A DNA stretch of 64,000 bases from the NCBI RefSeq assembly GCF_000390185.1, contig NZ_AQHR01000050.1, positions 1 to 64,000 of the forward strand, written 5' to 3'. The number at the start of each line of letters is the position of its first letter. The first letter of the stretch is position 1. The translations under genes were made by a program, and so were the position numbers. Positions 1 to 9,236 of the stretch are shown piece by piece. The stretch comes from Lunatimonas lonarensis (lineage in GTDB: Bacteria > Bacteroidota > Bacteroidia > Cytophagales > Cyclobacteriaceae). The notes beneath the pieces were generated by a model that was not told the origin of the DNA, searched no databases, and saw only the letters and a program-made list of their open reading frames with translations.

Positions 1-522
1 AACTCCCCATCCAGGGTATAGTAAAGGACTTTTGACAAGCCATCATCGTGAATGACCAACCTATTTTTATATCGGTCTACGGCGATACTACCCGCCCTTC
101 CAAATTCACTGTGGCATCTCCCAAAGGATATTTGGCGTACAAAAAATTTCCATTGGTCTAAATGACATAGACCTGCTTTTGCGTCGCATCCCTCATAAAG
201 ATCCTGCCGTCATGAATCTCCATATTTTGTTAAAAATCTGACATGAGGTCGGGCGGTGTATCCCCAAGCTTTACGTACCAGACACCATCTATTACATCGG
301 ACATATTCACCAACCCGGCGCTATCTTCGGGAATACGGGTTTCGATCGGATAGATGTCTACCTTCTGCCATGACAACATGTCCGGAATAGTTTGGGACAG
401 TACTTTTCCAGATCCGTGCCAACAAATATAGCCTCGGCCCGAGATCTCTCTTTCAATCTACGGGAAGCGACAGGGATACTCATAGATAAAAATAACAAAA
501 CAGATTTTGAGTTGGTCCGCAT
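1..522 (-). pseudogene. Decayed 6-bladed beta-propeller protein (partial, runs off left edge)
   Basis: Reading the minus strand from about 522 gives a short hydrophobic start (MRTNSKSVLLFLSMSIP) and then, in shifting frames, propeller-like strands such as IETRIPEDSAGLVNMSDVI, MEIHDGRIFMRDATQKQVYV and GRAGSIAVDRYKNRLVIHDD. These resemble the secreted 6-bladed beta-propeller (BF2222-like) proteins common in Bacteroidota. The gene is broken by in-frame stops at 230-232 and 158-160, which share one frame, and by apparent frameshifts near 355 and near 100-118. The reading frame continues past base 1, so the end is not seen. The family assignment is by pattern only; the broken state is seen directly. 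Function in this family is unknown, though members are usually exported. Confidence 0.6.
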
Positions 523-535
523 TGTAGCTTGATTT

Positions 536-721
536 TTAACCCGGTATCTTTTTATCAGGCATGCCCAGCTTATCATATATCCGACGCTGATCCGCAGGGG
601 AAATTAATCCATTGGGTAAAAAAATTTCGTGATACTCAAGCTTCTTCCGAAACGTTTTGCGGTCCATGCCATAGGCTAGGGCCATCTCTAATCTCGATTT
701 AAATTTTGACGTGCTACCCAT
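536..721 (-). CDS. Short HTH-like hypothetical protein (61 aa)
   Basis: A 61-residue protein beginning MGSTSKFKSRLEMALAYGMD and rich in basic and helix-forming residues. The segment ALAYGMDRKTFRKKLEY has the spacing of a helix-turn-helix (alanine-rich helix, turn, then a basic recognition helix), and the tail LISPADQRRIYDKLGMP reads like a second small helical unit. It lies 13 bp upstream of the degraded beta-propeller gene on the same strand and downstream of a good promoter at 912-943. I do not recognise a named family. It may be a small DNA-binding protein or a remnant of a longer regulator. The frame is intact. Confidence 0.45.
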   Translation of the reverse strand: MGSTSKFKSRLEMALAYGMDRKTFRKKLEYHEIFLPNGLISPADQRRIYDKLGMPDKKIPG

Positions 722-754
722 AGAGAAAAGTTAAAGATTGACGCGAAAATATAT

Positions 755-905
755 TAACTAACAAATGATTTAATAGCTTTTGTGACAGATACGCACGGCT
801 CACTATTTCTGAAAGCCACAATAGAAAACAATTTACTCTGGGCCGTCAAACCTACCATCCCCTCAATACCTAAAAAAACCGCTATCATCCTAGGTAAAAC
901 CATGA
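755..905 (-). other. Possible small secreted-peptide gene (NVEALA-like), weak
   Basis: Within the 315-bp stretch between the HTH-like gene and the IS630 element the minus strand encodes about 50 residues starting MVLPRMIAVFLGIEGMVGL, followed by TAQSKLFSIVAFRNSEP. A hydrophobic leader followed by a motif resembling 'NVAL-NxEAL' recalls the short NVEALA peptides that often sit next to 6-bladed beta-propeller genes in Bacteroidota. The match is loose and the start lies only a few bases after the predicted transcription start at about 906. It could equally be chance. Nothing else was seen in this gap. Confidence 0.25.
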
Positions 906-911
906 TCATCT

Positions 912-943
912 CAAATATAGCTTTTACGCTTAAAACGTGCAAA
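912..943 (-). promoter_or_regulatory. Promoter: TTTG (-33) and TATATTTG (-7), minus strand
   Basis: On the minus strand TTTG (complement of 940-943) is followed after 20 bases by TATATTTG (complement of 912-919). This matches the Bacteroidota sigma-ABfrA consensus TTTG-N19-TAnnTTTG well. Transcription would start near 906 and run toward the small HTH-like gene and the beta-propeller pseudogene. Confidence 0.55.
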
Positions 944-1582
944 AACCCTTGTCTTTTTTTCTAATATTTTTACCTATATAAAGCCTATTTATAAATTACA
1001 CAAATTATCATTATCTTCCCGAAAAGACAAAAAATCATGGGAAGACCAGTGCTTAAAGTCAAGGGGTATTATCCGGAGGAGATAAAAGCCCTGATCAAAA
1101 AAGATGAACGCTACACCATTGGTTTGAGGCTTTATGCCGTTTACTAGGTCGCCCTCGGTCAACCGAGCCGGAAACTTGAGGAGCTGTATCAGACAAGCTT
1201 CAAGCAGATCACCAACTGCGTCCACCGGTTCGAGCTTGAGGGCACAGACGGGTTGAGGGACAAACCGGGAAGGGGGAGGAGACCATCTCTGTCCCCCGAG
1301 CAGATGGGGGCTTTATCGGATCTTTTGTTGGGCGAGTCTCCTGTCGGCCATGGCTATAACACGGAGACCTGGACGGGCCCTGTTCTCATAGACTGGGTTG
1401 ACAAGAACTTCGGGGTCAGATTCAAGAAGGCCCAGATATACAATATAATCAAAAAGCTTGGGTTCAGCTACCAGAAGGCAAAGGGGTTCTATCCTGAGGC
1501 GGACCAAGAGGCCCAGGAGGATTTCAAGGACAGTCTAAAAAAAACTCCTGGAAAGCCCGGCTGACACGGTTTTGCTGTATTA

Positions 1583-2723
1583 ACCTGAGTTCGATTTTAA
1601 AATAGGGCAATTTGGGTTGTTTGGACGGCGTCATACTTGATTGCCGGTTTTTTGGGGAAGAAGCAGTATGCGATCAGTCTGGATATCAAGTTGGTGATGA
1701 AATTGCCGAAGCACCTGTGTCTGGAATGTTCGATCTGGCACATGTTTTTGAGTTCGTCGTTGACCGTTTCTATGACAGACCTTTTGCGGAGCATAATCTT
1801 GTCCTTTAGTTCCATCAGCGTGTTTTTCATGTTGTTTCTGATGTTGGTTATCAGGTGAAGGCCATCCATGAACAACAATTCGGTCAATTCTTTTGAAATA
1901 TCCCCTTTGTCAGCGTAAAGTTTTCCCTTAAGCTGGTTCACGAACTTTTTGCTCTTCAATGGTTCCCTGTCGTCTACATTTCCCTGGGTTATGACAAAGT
2001 TGAGCAGCTCACCTTTGTCGTTGATTACCAGGTGGAGTTTAAAGCCAAAGAAATAGCCCATCGTCGACTTGCCCACCTGGGCAATGCCCTTGAAGACCCT
2101 GTTTCTCTTGATCCTCTTGTTCTTGCATACCCTGATCGGGGTTGAATCGGCAAAGGATATACCGGTCCCCTCTCCCAGGCAACAGGTTTTCAGGAATATG
2201 GCCATGGGCAGGGAAGCCGCCTGCATGAGTTCAACAAACCGGTTGTAGGAGACAGTGTCGGGAAACAGGTGCGGCATGTGGACTTTAATATAATAGAGAT
2301 AGAAATGCTTCATGTTCCTGAAACCGCCGGAATGGAACATTACCATGATGGTGATGACCTCGCTGTGGCTCATCCTAGGGGTTCTCTTGGGTTTGTTTCC
2401 CAGCAGGTGGTTTCCGACGGGTTTTTGAAATTGGATGTGGAATTCGTCGATAAGATAGAAAATTTCGGTAATTTTGTCGTCAGTTAAAGCCATGCTTGAG
2501 TAGTTAAGGAGTTGTTTTTCAGAACCTTAAATAAACAAAAAAACATGGCTTTTTCTAATTTTGGACGGATTTATTTTAAATCTAACAAAGAAAATATATG
2601 GTTAATATATTTGAATTTACCAATTGTAGATATTATTCAAATTAAATTATTCACTACTTTCACACACCTTTAAGATCCCCTCAGAACGACGGATTGGCAA
2701 GGATTTATTAATCGAACTCAGGT
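1583..2723 (-). mobile_element. IS982-family insertion sequence inside the IS630 element
   Basis: Perfect 16-bp inverted repeats TAACCTGAGTTCGATT (1581-1596) and its reverse complement (2710-2725) bound the element. The two outermost bases may belong to the target, so the functional ends are given as 1583 and 2723. Removing 1583-2723 restores an unbroken IS630 reading frame across the junction, so the insertion point is precise and no obvious target duplication remains. It encodes one full-length transposase on the minus strand and looks intact, which suggests recent insertion into an already dead host element. Confidence 0.8.
1597..2493 (-). CDS. IS982-family transposase (298 aa)
   Basis: A DDE transposase of the usual IS982 length. 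It begins MALTDDKITEIFYLIDEF and contains the family landmarks: the SEVITIMVMFHSGGFRNMKH N-terminal segment, the first Asp in FADSTPIRV, the second Asp in YADKGDISKEL and the Glu in RSVIETVNDELKN. No stop or frameshift is present, so the protein is probably active. It lies opposite in orientation to the transposase it interrupts. About 230 bp of AT-rich sequence separate its start from the element's right end and hold its promoter; no other gene was found there. Confidence 0.9.
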   Translation of the reverse strand: MALTDDKITEIFYLIDEFHIQFQKPVGNHLLGNKPKRTPRMSHSEVITIMVMFHSGGFRNMKHFYLYYIKVHMPHLFPDTVSYNRFVELMQAASLPMAIFLKTCCLGEGTGISFADSTPIRVCKNKRIKRNRVFKGIAQVGKSTMGYFFGFKLHLVINDKGELLNFVITQGNVDDREPLKSKKFVNQLKGKLYADKGDISKELTELLFMDGLHLITNIRNNMKNTLMELKDKIMLRKRSVIETVNDELKNMCQIEHSRHRCFGNFITNLISRLIAYCFFPKKPAIKYDAVQTTQIALF

Positions 2724-3446
2724 TATGAGGATGAGTTCTCCCTTTCAAATACCGCGACCGTAGGCTACAAATGGGGCATGGTGGGCAGCCGGCCAAAGAT
2801 CATTGCCAAACAGAGGGGTACGGAAAGGCTGAGCGCCATGGGCAGCTACAACTTCGACACCGGACAGATAACGGTGTCGTTTCACAAAAAAGGCAACTAC
2901 AAAAGCTTCAAGAAGCACCTCAAGAAGGTGAGGGACACATACAGTGATCAATCACGGATAACAATCGTCTTGGACAATGTCAGGTACCGCCATGTCAAGC
3001 TGCTGAAAAAATGGATGCTGAAGAACACTAAGATGGAGCTAGTCTACCTGCCGCCCTATTCCCCGGAGCTAAACCCGATCCAGAGGGCATGGTGGTATAT
3101 GAGAAAGAAAATTACGCACAACAGGTATGTCCATACCATGGAAGAGAGGTTGGTGGCATTCTGGAAAATGTTCTCCCATTTTCAGAAGCCAAACGAGGAA
3201 CTGAAAAGGTTTTGTGAAATTAATTATTAGACTTTATATTACTTAGTATCTTGAATCTTTGAATATCCAATCGACGTGGTAAATGGCAAACTTCTTTAAT
3301 TAAAAACGAATACTTCACATCAGGTAGGCATTTCCTTTCCTCGCTAAGCAGATCGATCCGCCATACTCACATTCCTTGTAGCCAGGAAAGTGCCTTTTTA
3401 CTTTTGGCTGGCTTCATTTCCCTCCAACTCCAAAAACCGATCAGCT

Positions 3447-6400
3447 CTACTGTTTTACCAACTTATGCTGCACGACTTCCGAACCAGCCCGAATGATCAT
3501 CAAATAAAGCCCTTTTGCCTCTGGCATCTCGAGCTCATGTGTAACCTGCTGCTGGTTTTTCATGAGCTCGAAGCTGCTGACCAAGACCCCTGAACTGGAG
3601 TAAAGCCCGTAATGCACCATTCCCCGGTGACCGTTATTGATCGTGACGGTGACTTGCTTATCAAATGGATTGGGGCCTATCGAATACCCCTGTCTGGCCA
3701 GTTCCGGTTCGGGGGCTGGTTCCAGACTGGAAATCACCACCGCACTGGAGAGGCGGTTGCACTGATCGTCTATCACGGCTACTTGGTACGAACCTCCGTC
3801 GGCTGCCATCAACGTGCGGGACGTGGCATTGGGCAAGCGAACCCCATTTCTGTACCATTGGTACCTAGCTGCCGGCACCAGAGAGGTGAGTTGCGATCCG
3901 TTCACCACAATCTCTGGCTGGCGGAGGGAATTGGGTGTGACGGTAATATTTCGCTGAAAACTTCGCTGTCCTCCCGGACCACGCACCACCAAGGTAACGC
4001 TGTAAGTACGAGCGGTATTGAACATAAACGTAGGATTTTCAGCCGTAGAGGAACCAAAGTTGCCGAAATTCCAACTGTAGGAAGTCACATTTCCTTCGGT
4101 GAGGTTGACAAACTCAGTAAGTCCACCCACACAGGTAAACCTGGCTTCGAAGTTGGGAAAGAGCACATTATCGCATACTATATTGAGCCAATTTTGGCTG
4201 TTCGTAATGGTGGCACCCGGCCCCAAGTTAACAATCGCATCCCCCGCTAAGTCAACGTTGGTTACGCTCACCTGTCTGAAACAGTACTTTCTGTAAACGG
4301 GATGGGATAGGGTTGCCTTACCGTCAGACCGGATACGGGTAACCCCAGTGCCGACCTCGTCATGTAGCAGATTGGTGGCCACCCTCAAGATCGCCCCATC
4401 TGCCAGCACCAACTCAATGCCTCGGGACAGCGAAAGGGTCTGCACCTCGGTTTCTTGCTGATCCATCCTCACCGCTCCGGATCGAATTTGAAAATCCCCG
4501 ATGGTACCGATGGACTCCAACACCAAGCTTCCTCCCTCTGCAATAAATCCACCGAGGGATTTCCTAGACAGGTCGCTGAAGGATCCCGAAGACCCGGTAA
4601 ACCTAAACGTAAACTGGCCATCTATCTCAGCCCCCGAGGCAATATCCACGTTGCCGGCGAAATTGATCCGATCTAATCTCCCCCGTACGGAAGCATTTTG
4701 CTGCACCGATAAATTCTGTAATGATATCGCCGTTAGGTCAAAGTTAACCGTGGCATCCCTAATTTCCAGATCCTGTAGGGTTGGCGAAGAGATCACCCTC
4801 CAGCTTCCACTTTGGATACGAACACCCAACTGCTCAAAAGTTACCTGCCCAAAATCAAGTACGTTTTCATTGGTTCCTGTATTGGCCAGCACCACGCTGC
4901 CACCTCTTACCCGAGTCTGTGGGTTACTTGAACGAAAGCCGCTTTCAAGTACCAGTTCATTACCTGCCAAATCCAACTCCAGGGGATTGGTACCAAATAC
5001 ATTAAGGCTAAAGACCCGGGTATTTGCATTCAATACAATGCGGTTGCCCGGTACGGGACGATCGATCACGACGCGGGTTCCTGCGCCCGGCACTAATCCC
5101 GCCGGGGGACCATTGCTGGTAAGCGACCAATTGGTAGGGCTATTCCATGTCGAATTCTGGCCGATCCAGTAGAGGGTATTGACCTGGCCATCAACAACGC
5201 CTGCGGACAAGACCAAGCTGAACGGCTGCCGAGCATGCTGCAAGGTTCGTTTATGCGTAATCCGCACGGTAAACCGCTGTGGCAAGGGTGCTCGAATTTC
5301 AATCTTCTCTACGTTGTCACGGGCATTGTCCACGTTTCTTGCCGCCACAGCACTCACTCCATTGGCGGGATTTAATGACCAAGGAAAAAAAACCGTGCCA
5401 TCCTCACTGATAATACGCATATCCAAGTCGTTGACCAACATGGGCGTACGGGGGTTAAGGGACGGTGCGGGAGGAGTGCCAGGCGGATCCGTCCAGGCAA
5501 GAGTTGCTACGATAGGTTCCACTCCGTCTGAAATAAAATCGAACTCATAGGATTGGCCATTCTCCAAGGTCACTTCCCTGATTACCCGAGAGGTACCGTT
5601 TTCATCGATGATCATTCTGGCAGCGGCTTCCGCATCCAGAAGACCCCAGCCAAACATGTAATCAGGCCCATCGTTCATACCTGCCTCCCTTGCGGTATGA
5701 ATTGCCAATGCCTTGACGGTAGCCGACCGCATGAAACGTCCCGCATTTCGGTTTCGGTAAAGCTCTTGCAACAATAAAAAGGCTCCAGAGACATTGGGAG
5801 CTGCCATGGACGTCCCACTTAAGGAGGCATACCCGTCTCCTGCTCCGTCGTTGATGATAGAAGAACTAAATACATTCACCCCCATGGACACCAAGTCCGG
5901 CTTGATTCTACCATCGTCCACGGGCCCCCAACTTGAAAACGGACTCATAACTACTGACTGAGGCCCGGTATAGTTGGTCACCGAATTGACAGCCCCGACC
6001 ACAATGTTGTTTTTTGCCACGCCCTCCGGACCAATGGAGTCTCCCGGGCCATCCGAGTCACGGGTTCCATCCCCCACGTCGTTTCGATCGTTACCGGCCG
6101 CCCACACCACGGTATAGAAAGGTTTTGCAAACGTTACCTCATCAATCTGTCTCGTTCGGTTCGTATAAAAACCGAAACGGTAGTCTTCCCTAGGACTTAC
6201 GCTTTCATTGCCGGACCAGGCCCAATTGCCATTGTTATCTCTAAACCAACCCACTAGTATCCCGTAGGAGTGGTTGGATACCAAATGACCTGTCGGCAGC
6301 ATATCCGGATCGTAGCCATTTTGCAGCATCTTGGAGATATCCGCATCCCAGTTGAATGCCCAACCGGTAGCTTCATTGGCCATGCCTCTTGCATTGGGAT

Positions 6401-6902
6401 TATTACCTCGTGCGAGGATAGTACCCGTTACGTGGGTTGCATGGTTACTCAGTGTTTCGGTAGAGCCGTCAATCTGCGTTACCCGATTGCCAAATTCATT
6501 GTGGTTTGCCCTTGGGCGGGTCTGATCGTATATTCCTATCACCATACCCTGACCTGCCAAGCCAAGATTCAAGCTTCCCCCAGCCTGCAGGGCACGCGCG
6601 CCGTTCGTTATGGCCGCTGCGACATTGTGGGTGGTAAAATAGACGGGGTGGGCATTGTCGTCCAGGTATTGAAAACGGGCCTGTCGTTCAGAATCCAAAT
6701 CGATGACCATGGGAATACCCAACCGCCGGGTTATCGCTGTTTTCTCCTCAACAGTCAAATTATACTGGCGCGCTTGGCGGCGTAGTCCTTCCACCACCTC
6801 CCGGCGCACTTCCAGCAGCTCGGAACGCTGTGCGTTCGGGTCTTGGGCAAAGACCTGCAGGGAGATCATCAGCAATACCCCACCTAAAATTCCTATTCTC
6901 AT
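3447..6902 (-). CDS. Secreted subtilisin-like (S8) protease with PKD domain and T9SS sorting domain (1151 aa)
   Basis: A large exported serine protease. Residues 1-19 form a signal peptide (MRIGILGGVLLMISLQVFA). The S8 catalytic triad is visible: Asp126 (VIGIYD), His154 (SNHATHVTG) and Ser365 (LSGTSMAAPNVSG), with the oxyanion Asn271 (AAGND). A beta-rich domain with LAWTDPPGTP follows at about 440-550, then a long beta-solenoid-like segment opening YWIGQNSTWNSPTNWS, a PKD domain (SYSWNFGNFGSSTAENPTF), an Ig-like segment (YQWYRNGVRL), and a C-terminal type A T9SS sorting domain (SIGPNPFDKQVTVT to the end). It should be exported by T9SS and anchored or released at the cell surface. It is the last gene of the susC-susD-lipoprotein operon, which points to degradation of proteins before uptake. 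Confidence 0.9.
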   Translation of the reverse strand: MRIGILGGVLLMISLQVFAQDPNAQRSELLEVRREVVEGLRRQARQYNLTVEEKTAITRRLGIPMVIDLDSERQARFQYLDDNAHPVYFTTHNVAAAITNGARALQAGGSLNLGLAGQGMVIGIYDQTRPRANHNEFGNRVTQIDGSTETLSNHATHVTGTILARGNNPNARGMANEATGWAFNWDADISKMLQNGYDPDMLPTGHLVSNHSYGILVGWFRDNNGNWAWSGNESVSPREDYRFGFYTNRTRQIDEVTFAKPFYTVVWAAGNDRNDVGDGTRDSDGPGDSIGPEGVAKNNIVVGAVNSVTNYTGPQSVVMSPFSSWGPVDDGRIKPDLVSMGVNVFSSSIINDGAGDGYASLSGTSMAAPNVSGAFLLLQELYRNRNAGRFMRSATVKALAIHTAREAGMNDGPDYMFGWGLLDAEAAARMIIDENGTSRVIREVTLENGQSYEFDFISDGVEPIVATLAWTDPPGTPPAPSLNPRTPMLVNDLDMRIISEDGTVFFPWSLNPANGVSAVAARNVDNARDNVEKIEIRAPLPQRFTVRITHKRTLQHARQPFSLVLSAGVVDGQVNTLYWIGQNSTWNSPTNWSLTSNGPPAGLVPGAGTRVVIDRPVPGNRIVLNANTRVFSLNVFGTNPLELDLAGNELVLESGFRSSNPQTRVRGGSVVLANTGTNENVLDFGQVTFEQLGVRIQSGSWRVISSPTLQDLEIRDATVNFDLTAISLQNLSVQQNASVRGRLDRINFAGNVDIASGAEIDGQFTFRFTGSSGSFSDLSRKSLGGFIAEGGSLVLESIGTIGDFQIRSGAVRMDQQETEVQTLSLSRGIELVLADGAILRVATNLLHDEVGTGVTRIRSDGKATLSHPVYRKYCFRQVSVTNVDLAGDAIVNLGPGATITNSQNWLNIVCDNVLFPNFEARFTCVGGLTEFVNLTEGNVTSYSWNFGNFGSSTAENPTFMFNTARTYSVTLVVRGPGGQRSFQRNITVTPNSLRQPEIVVNGSQLTSLVPAARYQWYRNGVRLPNATSRTLMAADGGSYQVAVIDDQCNRLSSAVVISSLEPAPEPELARQGYSIGPNPFDKQVTVTINNGHRGMVHYGLYSSSGVLVSSFELMKNQQQVTHELEMPEAKGLYLMIIRAGSEVVQHKLVKQ

Positions 6903-6973
6903 AACTGTCTTATGTCATTCCGCCGGCAACTATATCATGCAGGCTGGTTATCCTTCTTCGCCTAAGCCACCTC

Positions 6974-7789
6974 TTATGGTATTCTGGTAAGGGTGGTGAC
7001 ACCACTTTCCTCCGCGTCATTCCTCCAATTGATGCGAAGGGTTCCGTCAGCATTTACCCTACCGGTACCATTGAATACGCCACCCCCAAACACCACGTCG
7101 GGCTGATCGGTAATGGTAATCACACCGCACAACTCGGTGAATATCGCCGGATTATCACTCGCACCGAATACTTGGGCGTATACGCCCCCTGTAATGTCGG
7201 AGATACGGTACGTGAATGGCTCGATTTCGGTAATCGTAACTTGGGAATTGGTTGTCCCTCCTGTGCCGACATTCACTGTACTGTATCTTCCAGCCAAAGC
7301 AGAGGGACAGGATAGGCGAATTTCCACCGTAACCTTATTGTAGTTTGCACTGATCTTTGTATTTCCCGCATCCAGTATCTGAAGCACCAGGTTTGGCTCC
7401 TCGCCAGAAGCCAAGTTGCCGGTCAGGATCTCAATGGGCACCTCCACAAAGCTGGTGTTGGGCGCGATGGTCACCTGATTTTGGGGCAGACGGAAATGTA
7501 CGTTGCGCACCGCAGTGGAACTTGGATCCACCCCAATGGTTACCTGAACCTGTTGGTCTATGTGGGCCCCTACCAGATTGACCCTAACAGTAGTTTGATC
7601 CACCTGATTGGCCGAATTTTGGGTAACCACTCTTCGGACGGAACCATTTGGCCTGGATGCCTCCTCAAACTCCACCTCTAATCCGGTCCAGATAATGGTA
7701 AACCCGGATTCCTCCATACAGGAAAACCCAATCAGCCCGATGAGGAGCAGTATCCCTCCCTTCGTTATGCCTTTTAATACCTGTTTCAT
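6974..7789 (-). CDS. Surface lipoprotein of the SusCD operon (271 aa)
   Basis: Begins with a lipoprotein signal ending in the lipobox IGFSC (Cys24), so the mature protein is lipidated and probably outward-facing. Residues 45-150 have alternating hydrophobic strands (TTVRVNLVGAHIDQQVQVTI, NTSFVEVPIEILTGN) of the Calx-beta or DUF4843/DUF1735 type often found on SusE/SusF-like accessory lipoproteins. The C-terminal half is another beta-rich region. It starts only two bases after the susD stop codon, so it is co-translated or tightly co-transcribed. It is likely a ligand-binding accessory to the SusCD complex; the ligand is unknown. The 71-bp gap before the protease gene shows no terminator. Confidence 0.75.
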   Translation of the reverse strand: MKQVLKGITKGGILLLIGLIGFSCMEESGFTIIWTGLEVEFEEASRPNGSVRRVVTQNSANQVDQTTVRVNLVGAHIDQQVQVTIGVDPSSTAVRNVHFRLPQNQVTIAPNTSFVEVPIEILTGNLASGEEPNLVLQILDAGNTKISANYNKVTVEIRLSCPSALAGRYSTVNVGTGGTTNSQVTITEIEPFTYRISDITGGVYAQVFGASDNPAIFTELCGVITITDQPDVVFGGGVFNGTGRVNADGTLRINWRNDAEESGVTTLTRIP

Positions 7790-7791
7790 AG

Positions 7792-9231
7792 CTAATATCC
7801 GGGATTTTGAACCAATCGATCGTTTAACTGAACCTGTGCCAAGGGGATATTGGACAGTATCCGGTAGTCCGTATAGGGCACTTCTTCGAAATTTGCGTGC
7901 TTTGTGATATTCAAGCCATTTCGCTTGAGATCAAAAAACCGGTGTCCCTCAAGCGCAAATTCAAGCCTTCTCTCCAGCAGGATCCGGTTAAAAAGAGCCT
8001 GTCCAGAAAGTAAATTATCAATAGGACCTAGCCCCCGCTTGGATCGCAGCGCGTTGATATCGGCACGGGCACCTGCCGGATTGGATTGATACCTGGCTTC
8101 TGCACGGATCAAATAAAGCTCGGCAGCCCGAATGACCGGGATATTCTCTAGGAAATCCCCTTTGAAGCCGGTCCACTTTCTGCTGGCGAAAACCGGCCCC
8201 TCGATCCCATCCCTGGTCGTTTCCGCCCAGCAGTTCCTACGGACATCCTGTGGTTCGTAAGCAGCCATCAATTCATTGGAAGCTGCGATGATAAATTGCG
8301 CACTCGGATCTGTATTGGAAGTAAGCGAGTTCAACGAGTTATTCACTCCATCCACACTACTCCAGTCCACCACCCGAAGCTCGAGCTCAAAAACAGACTC
8401 GGGATGGGGAGCTCTGGAAAAACCCTGTACGTATTGTCCCGCCTCCAATAGCCCATCACCGTTCGACCTGAGCCCCAACGCATTCATGATCGTGGTGGCC
8501 GCTGCCTCCGCATCCTGCATCCTGCCCCAATACAGGTATAGTCGTGCCAACAGCGTCAATGCCGCACCGGCATTTGCATAGTATACGCCCTCGGATCCTA
8601 CCGGCACAAGCGGTAACAGTGAGATCGATTCCAACAGATCCGACTCGATTTGTTCGTAAACCTGGAGTACGGTAGAGCGGGCCCGGAAATCTGCATCAGA
8701 GGCCGCTAGGGTCGGCGTGGTCCTCAAAATAGGCCCCAAATCAAATCCGTTGACCTCCTTCCCCGGCTCGTATCCATACACCCGGCACAAATCGAAGTAA
8801 AACAATGCCCGCATAAAAAAGGCTTCGCCTTTGATTATGTCCTTATCGGCTTGTTCTCCCCGTACGTTCTCGTCGTCGATTCCGGCCAGTATGATATTGG
8901 CATCATTGATTCCGCCGTAAACGATACCGTTCCATAGCCCAATATGGTCTCTGTCGCCATTGGCCTCCTCGCCTTGGTAGCGTCCTGTATTCGCCACCAG
9001 CCGCAGGTTATCAGCCAAGATCTCCGGGGCGATCATCATCTGCTGGCCATAATAAGTAAATGTATTAGCCAGGCTATACATGGAATTGGCCACGGCCTGA
9101 TAACCCGCTACGTCACTGAGTGCCACTTCAGGTGTCAAGCTTTGGCGGGGGGTGGTCTCCAAATCTGTACAGGAAAGCGTAGATGCCGTACAAATGATGG
9201 AAAATAATAATGCGCTCGCTTTCATCTTCAT
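7792..9231 (-). CDS. RagB/SusD-family outer membrane nutrient-binding lipoprotein (479 aa)
   Basis: The signal sequence ends in the lipobox ASTLSC (Cys21). The family features are clear: the N-terminal TDLETTPRQSLTPEVALSD stretch, the TPR-like helical region FFMRALFYFDLCRVYG and EIESDLLESISLLP-type repeats, and the C-terminal AELYLIRAEARYQSNPAGARADINALRSKRG-type segment (read in parts) with FALEGHRFFDLKRNG. SusD proteins cap the SusC barrel and capture substrate at the cell surface. It follows susC by five bases and precedes the lipoprotein gene by two. Its pairing with a protease suggests peptides rather than glycans, as in the RagAB system, but the sequence alone does not fix the substrate. 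Confidence 0.92.
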   Translation of the reverse strand: MKMKASALLFSIICTASTLSCTDLETTPRQSLTPEVALSDVAGYQAVANSMYSLANTFTYYGQQMMIAPEILADNLRLVANTGRYQGEEANGDRDHIGLWNGIVYGGINDANIILAGIDDENVRGEQADKDIIKGEAFFMRALFYFDLCRVYGYEPGKEVNGFDLGPILRTTPTLAASDADFRARSTVLQVYEQIESDLLESISLLPLVPVGSEGVYYANAGAALTLLARLYLYWGRMQDAEAAATTIMNALGLRSNGDGLLEAGQYVQGFSRAPHPESVFELELRVVDWSSVDGVNNSLNSLTSNTDPSAQFIIAASNELMAAYEPQDVRRNCWAETTRDGIEGPVFASRKWTGFKGDFLENIPVIRAAELYLIRAEARYQSNPAGARADINALRSKRGLGPIDNLLSGQALFNRILLERRLEFALEGHRFFDLKRNGLNITKHANFEEVPYTDYRILSNIPLAQVQLNDRLVQNPGY

Positions 9232-9236
9232 ACCTA

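Larger units (their letters stand above)
1037..3230 (+). pseudogene. IS630-family transposase, interrupted
   Basis: The first half (ATG at 1037) encodes the N-terminal HTH region, with an in-frame TAG at 1145-1147 (context LYAVY*VALGQPSRK, probably a former Gln) and a second stop TGA at 1562-1564. The DDE catalytic half resumes at 2724 after the inserted IS982: the frame runs FAVL | YEDEFSLSNTATVG across the junction exactly. Catalytic landmarks are the Asp in YEDEF, the Asp in IVLDNVRYRH and the PELNPIQRAWW motif, where family members normally carry NPIE. The third acidic residue is therefore apparently Gln. Two stops, one insertion and a lost acidic residue make this copy non-functional. 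The last codon is at 3228-3230. Confidence 0.85.
971..3245 (+). mobile_element. IS630-family insertion sequence, inactivated, split by an IS982 element
   Basis: The element contains a broken IS630 transposase gene (1037-3230). Its probable ends are the imperfect inverted repeats TACCTATATAAAG (971-983) and CTTTATATTACTTA (3232-3245), of which about eight core bases match in inverted orientation. The exact ends are uncertain because IS630 elements duplicate only a TA at the target. The whole copy is interrupted by an IS982-family element at 1583-2723. Confidence 0.6.

Noticed and set aside
1581-2725. Target-site duplication flanking the IS982 element
   Set aside because: Flanks TGTATTA and TATGAGG do not show the 7-9 bp duplication, and the frame rejoins exactly without one.
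3380-3409. Hairpin AGCCAGGAAAGT/ACTTTTGGCT as a terminator of the protease operon
   Set aside because: The stem is imperfect and no T-run follows on the minus strand.
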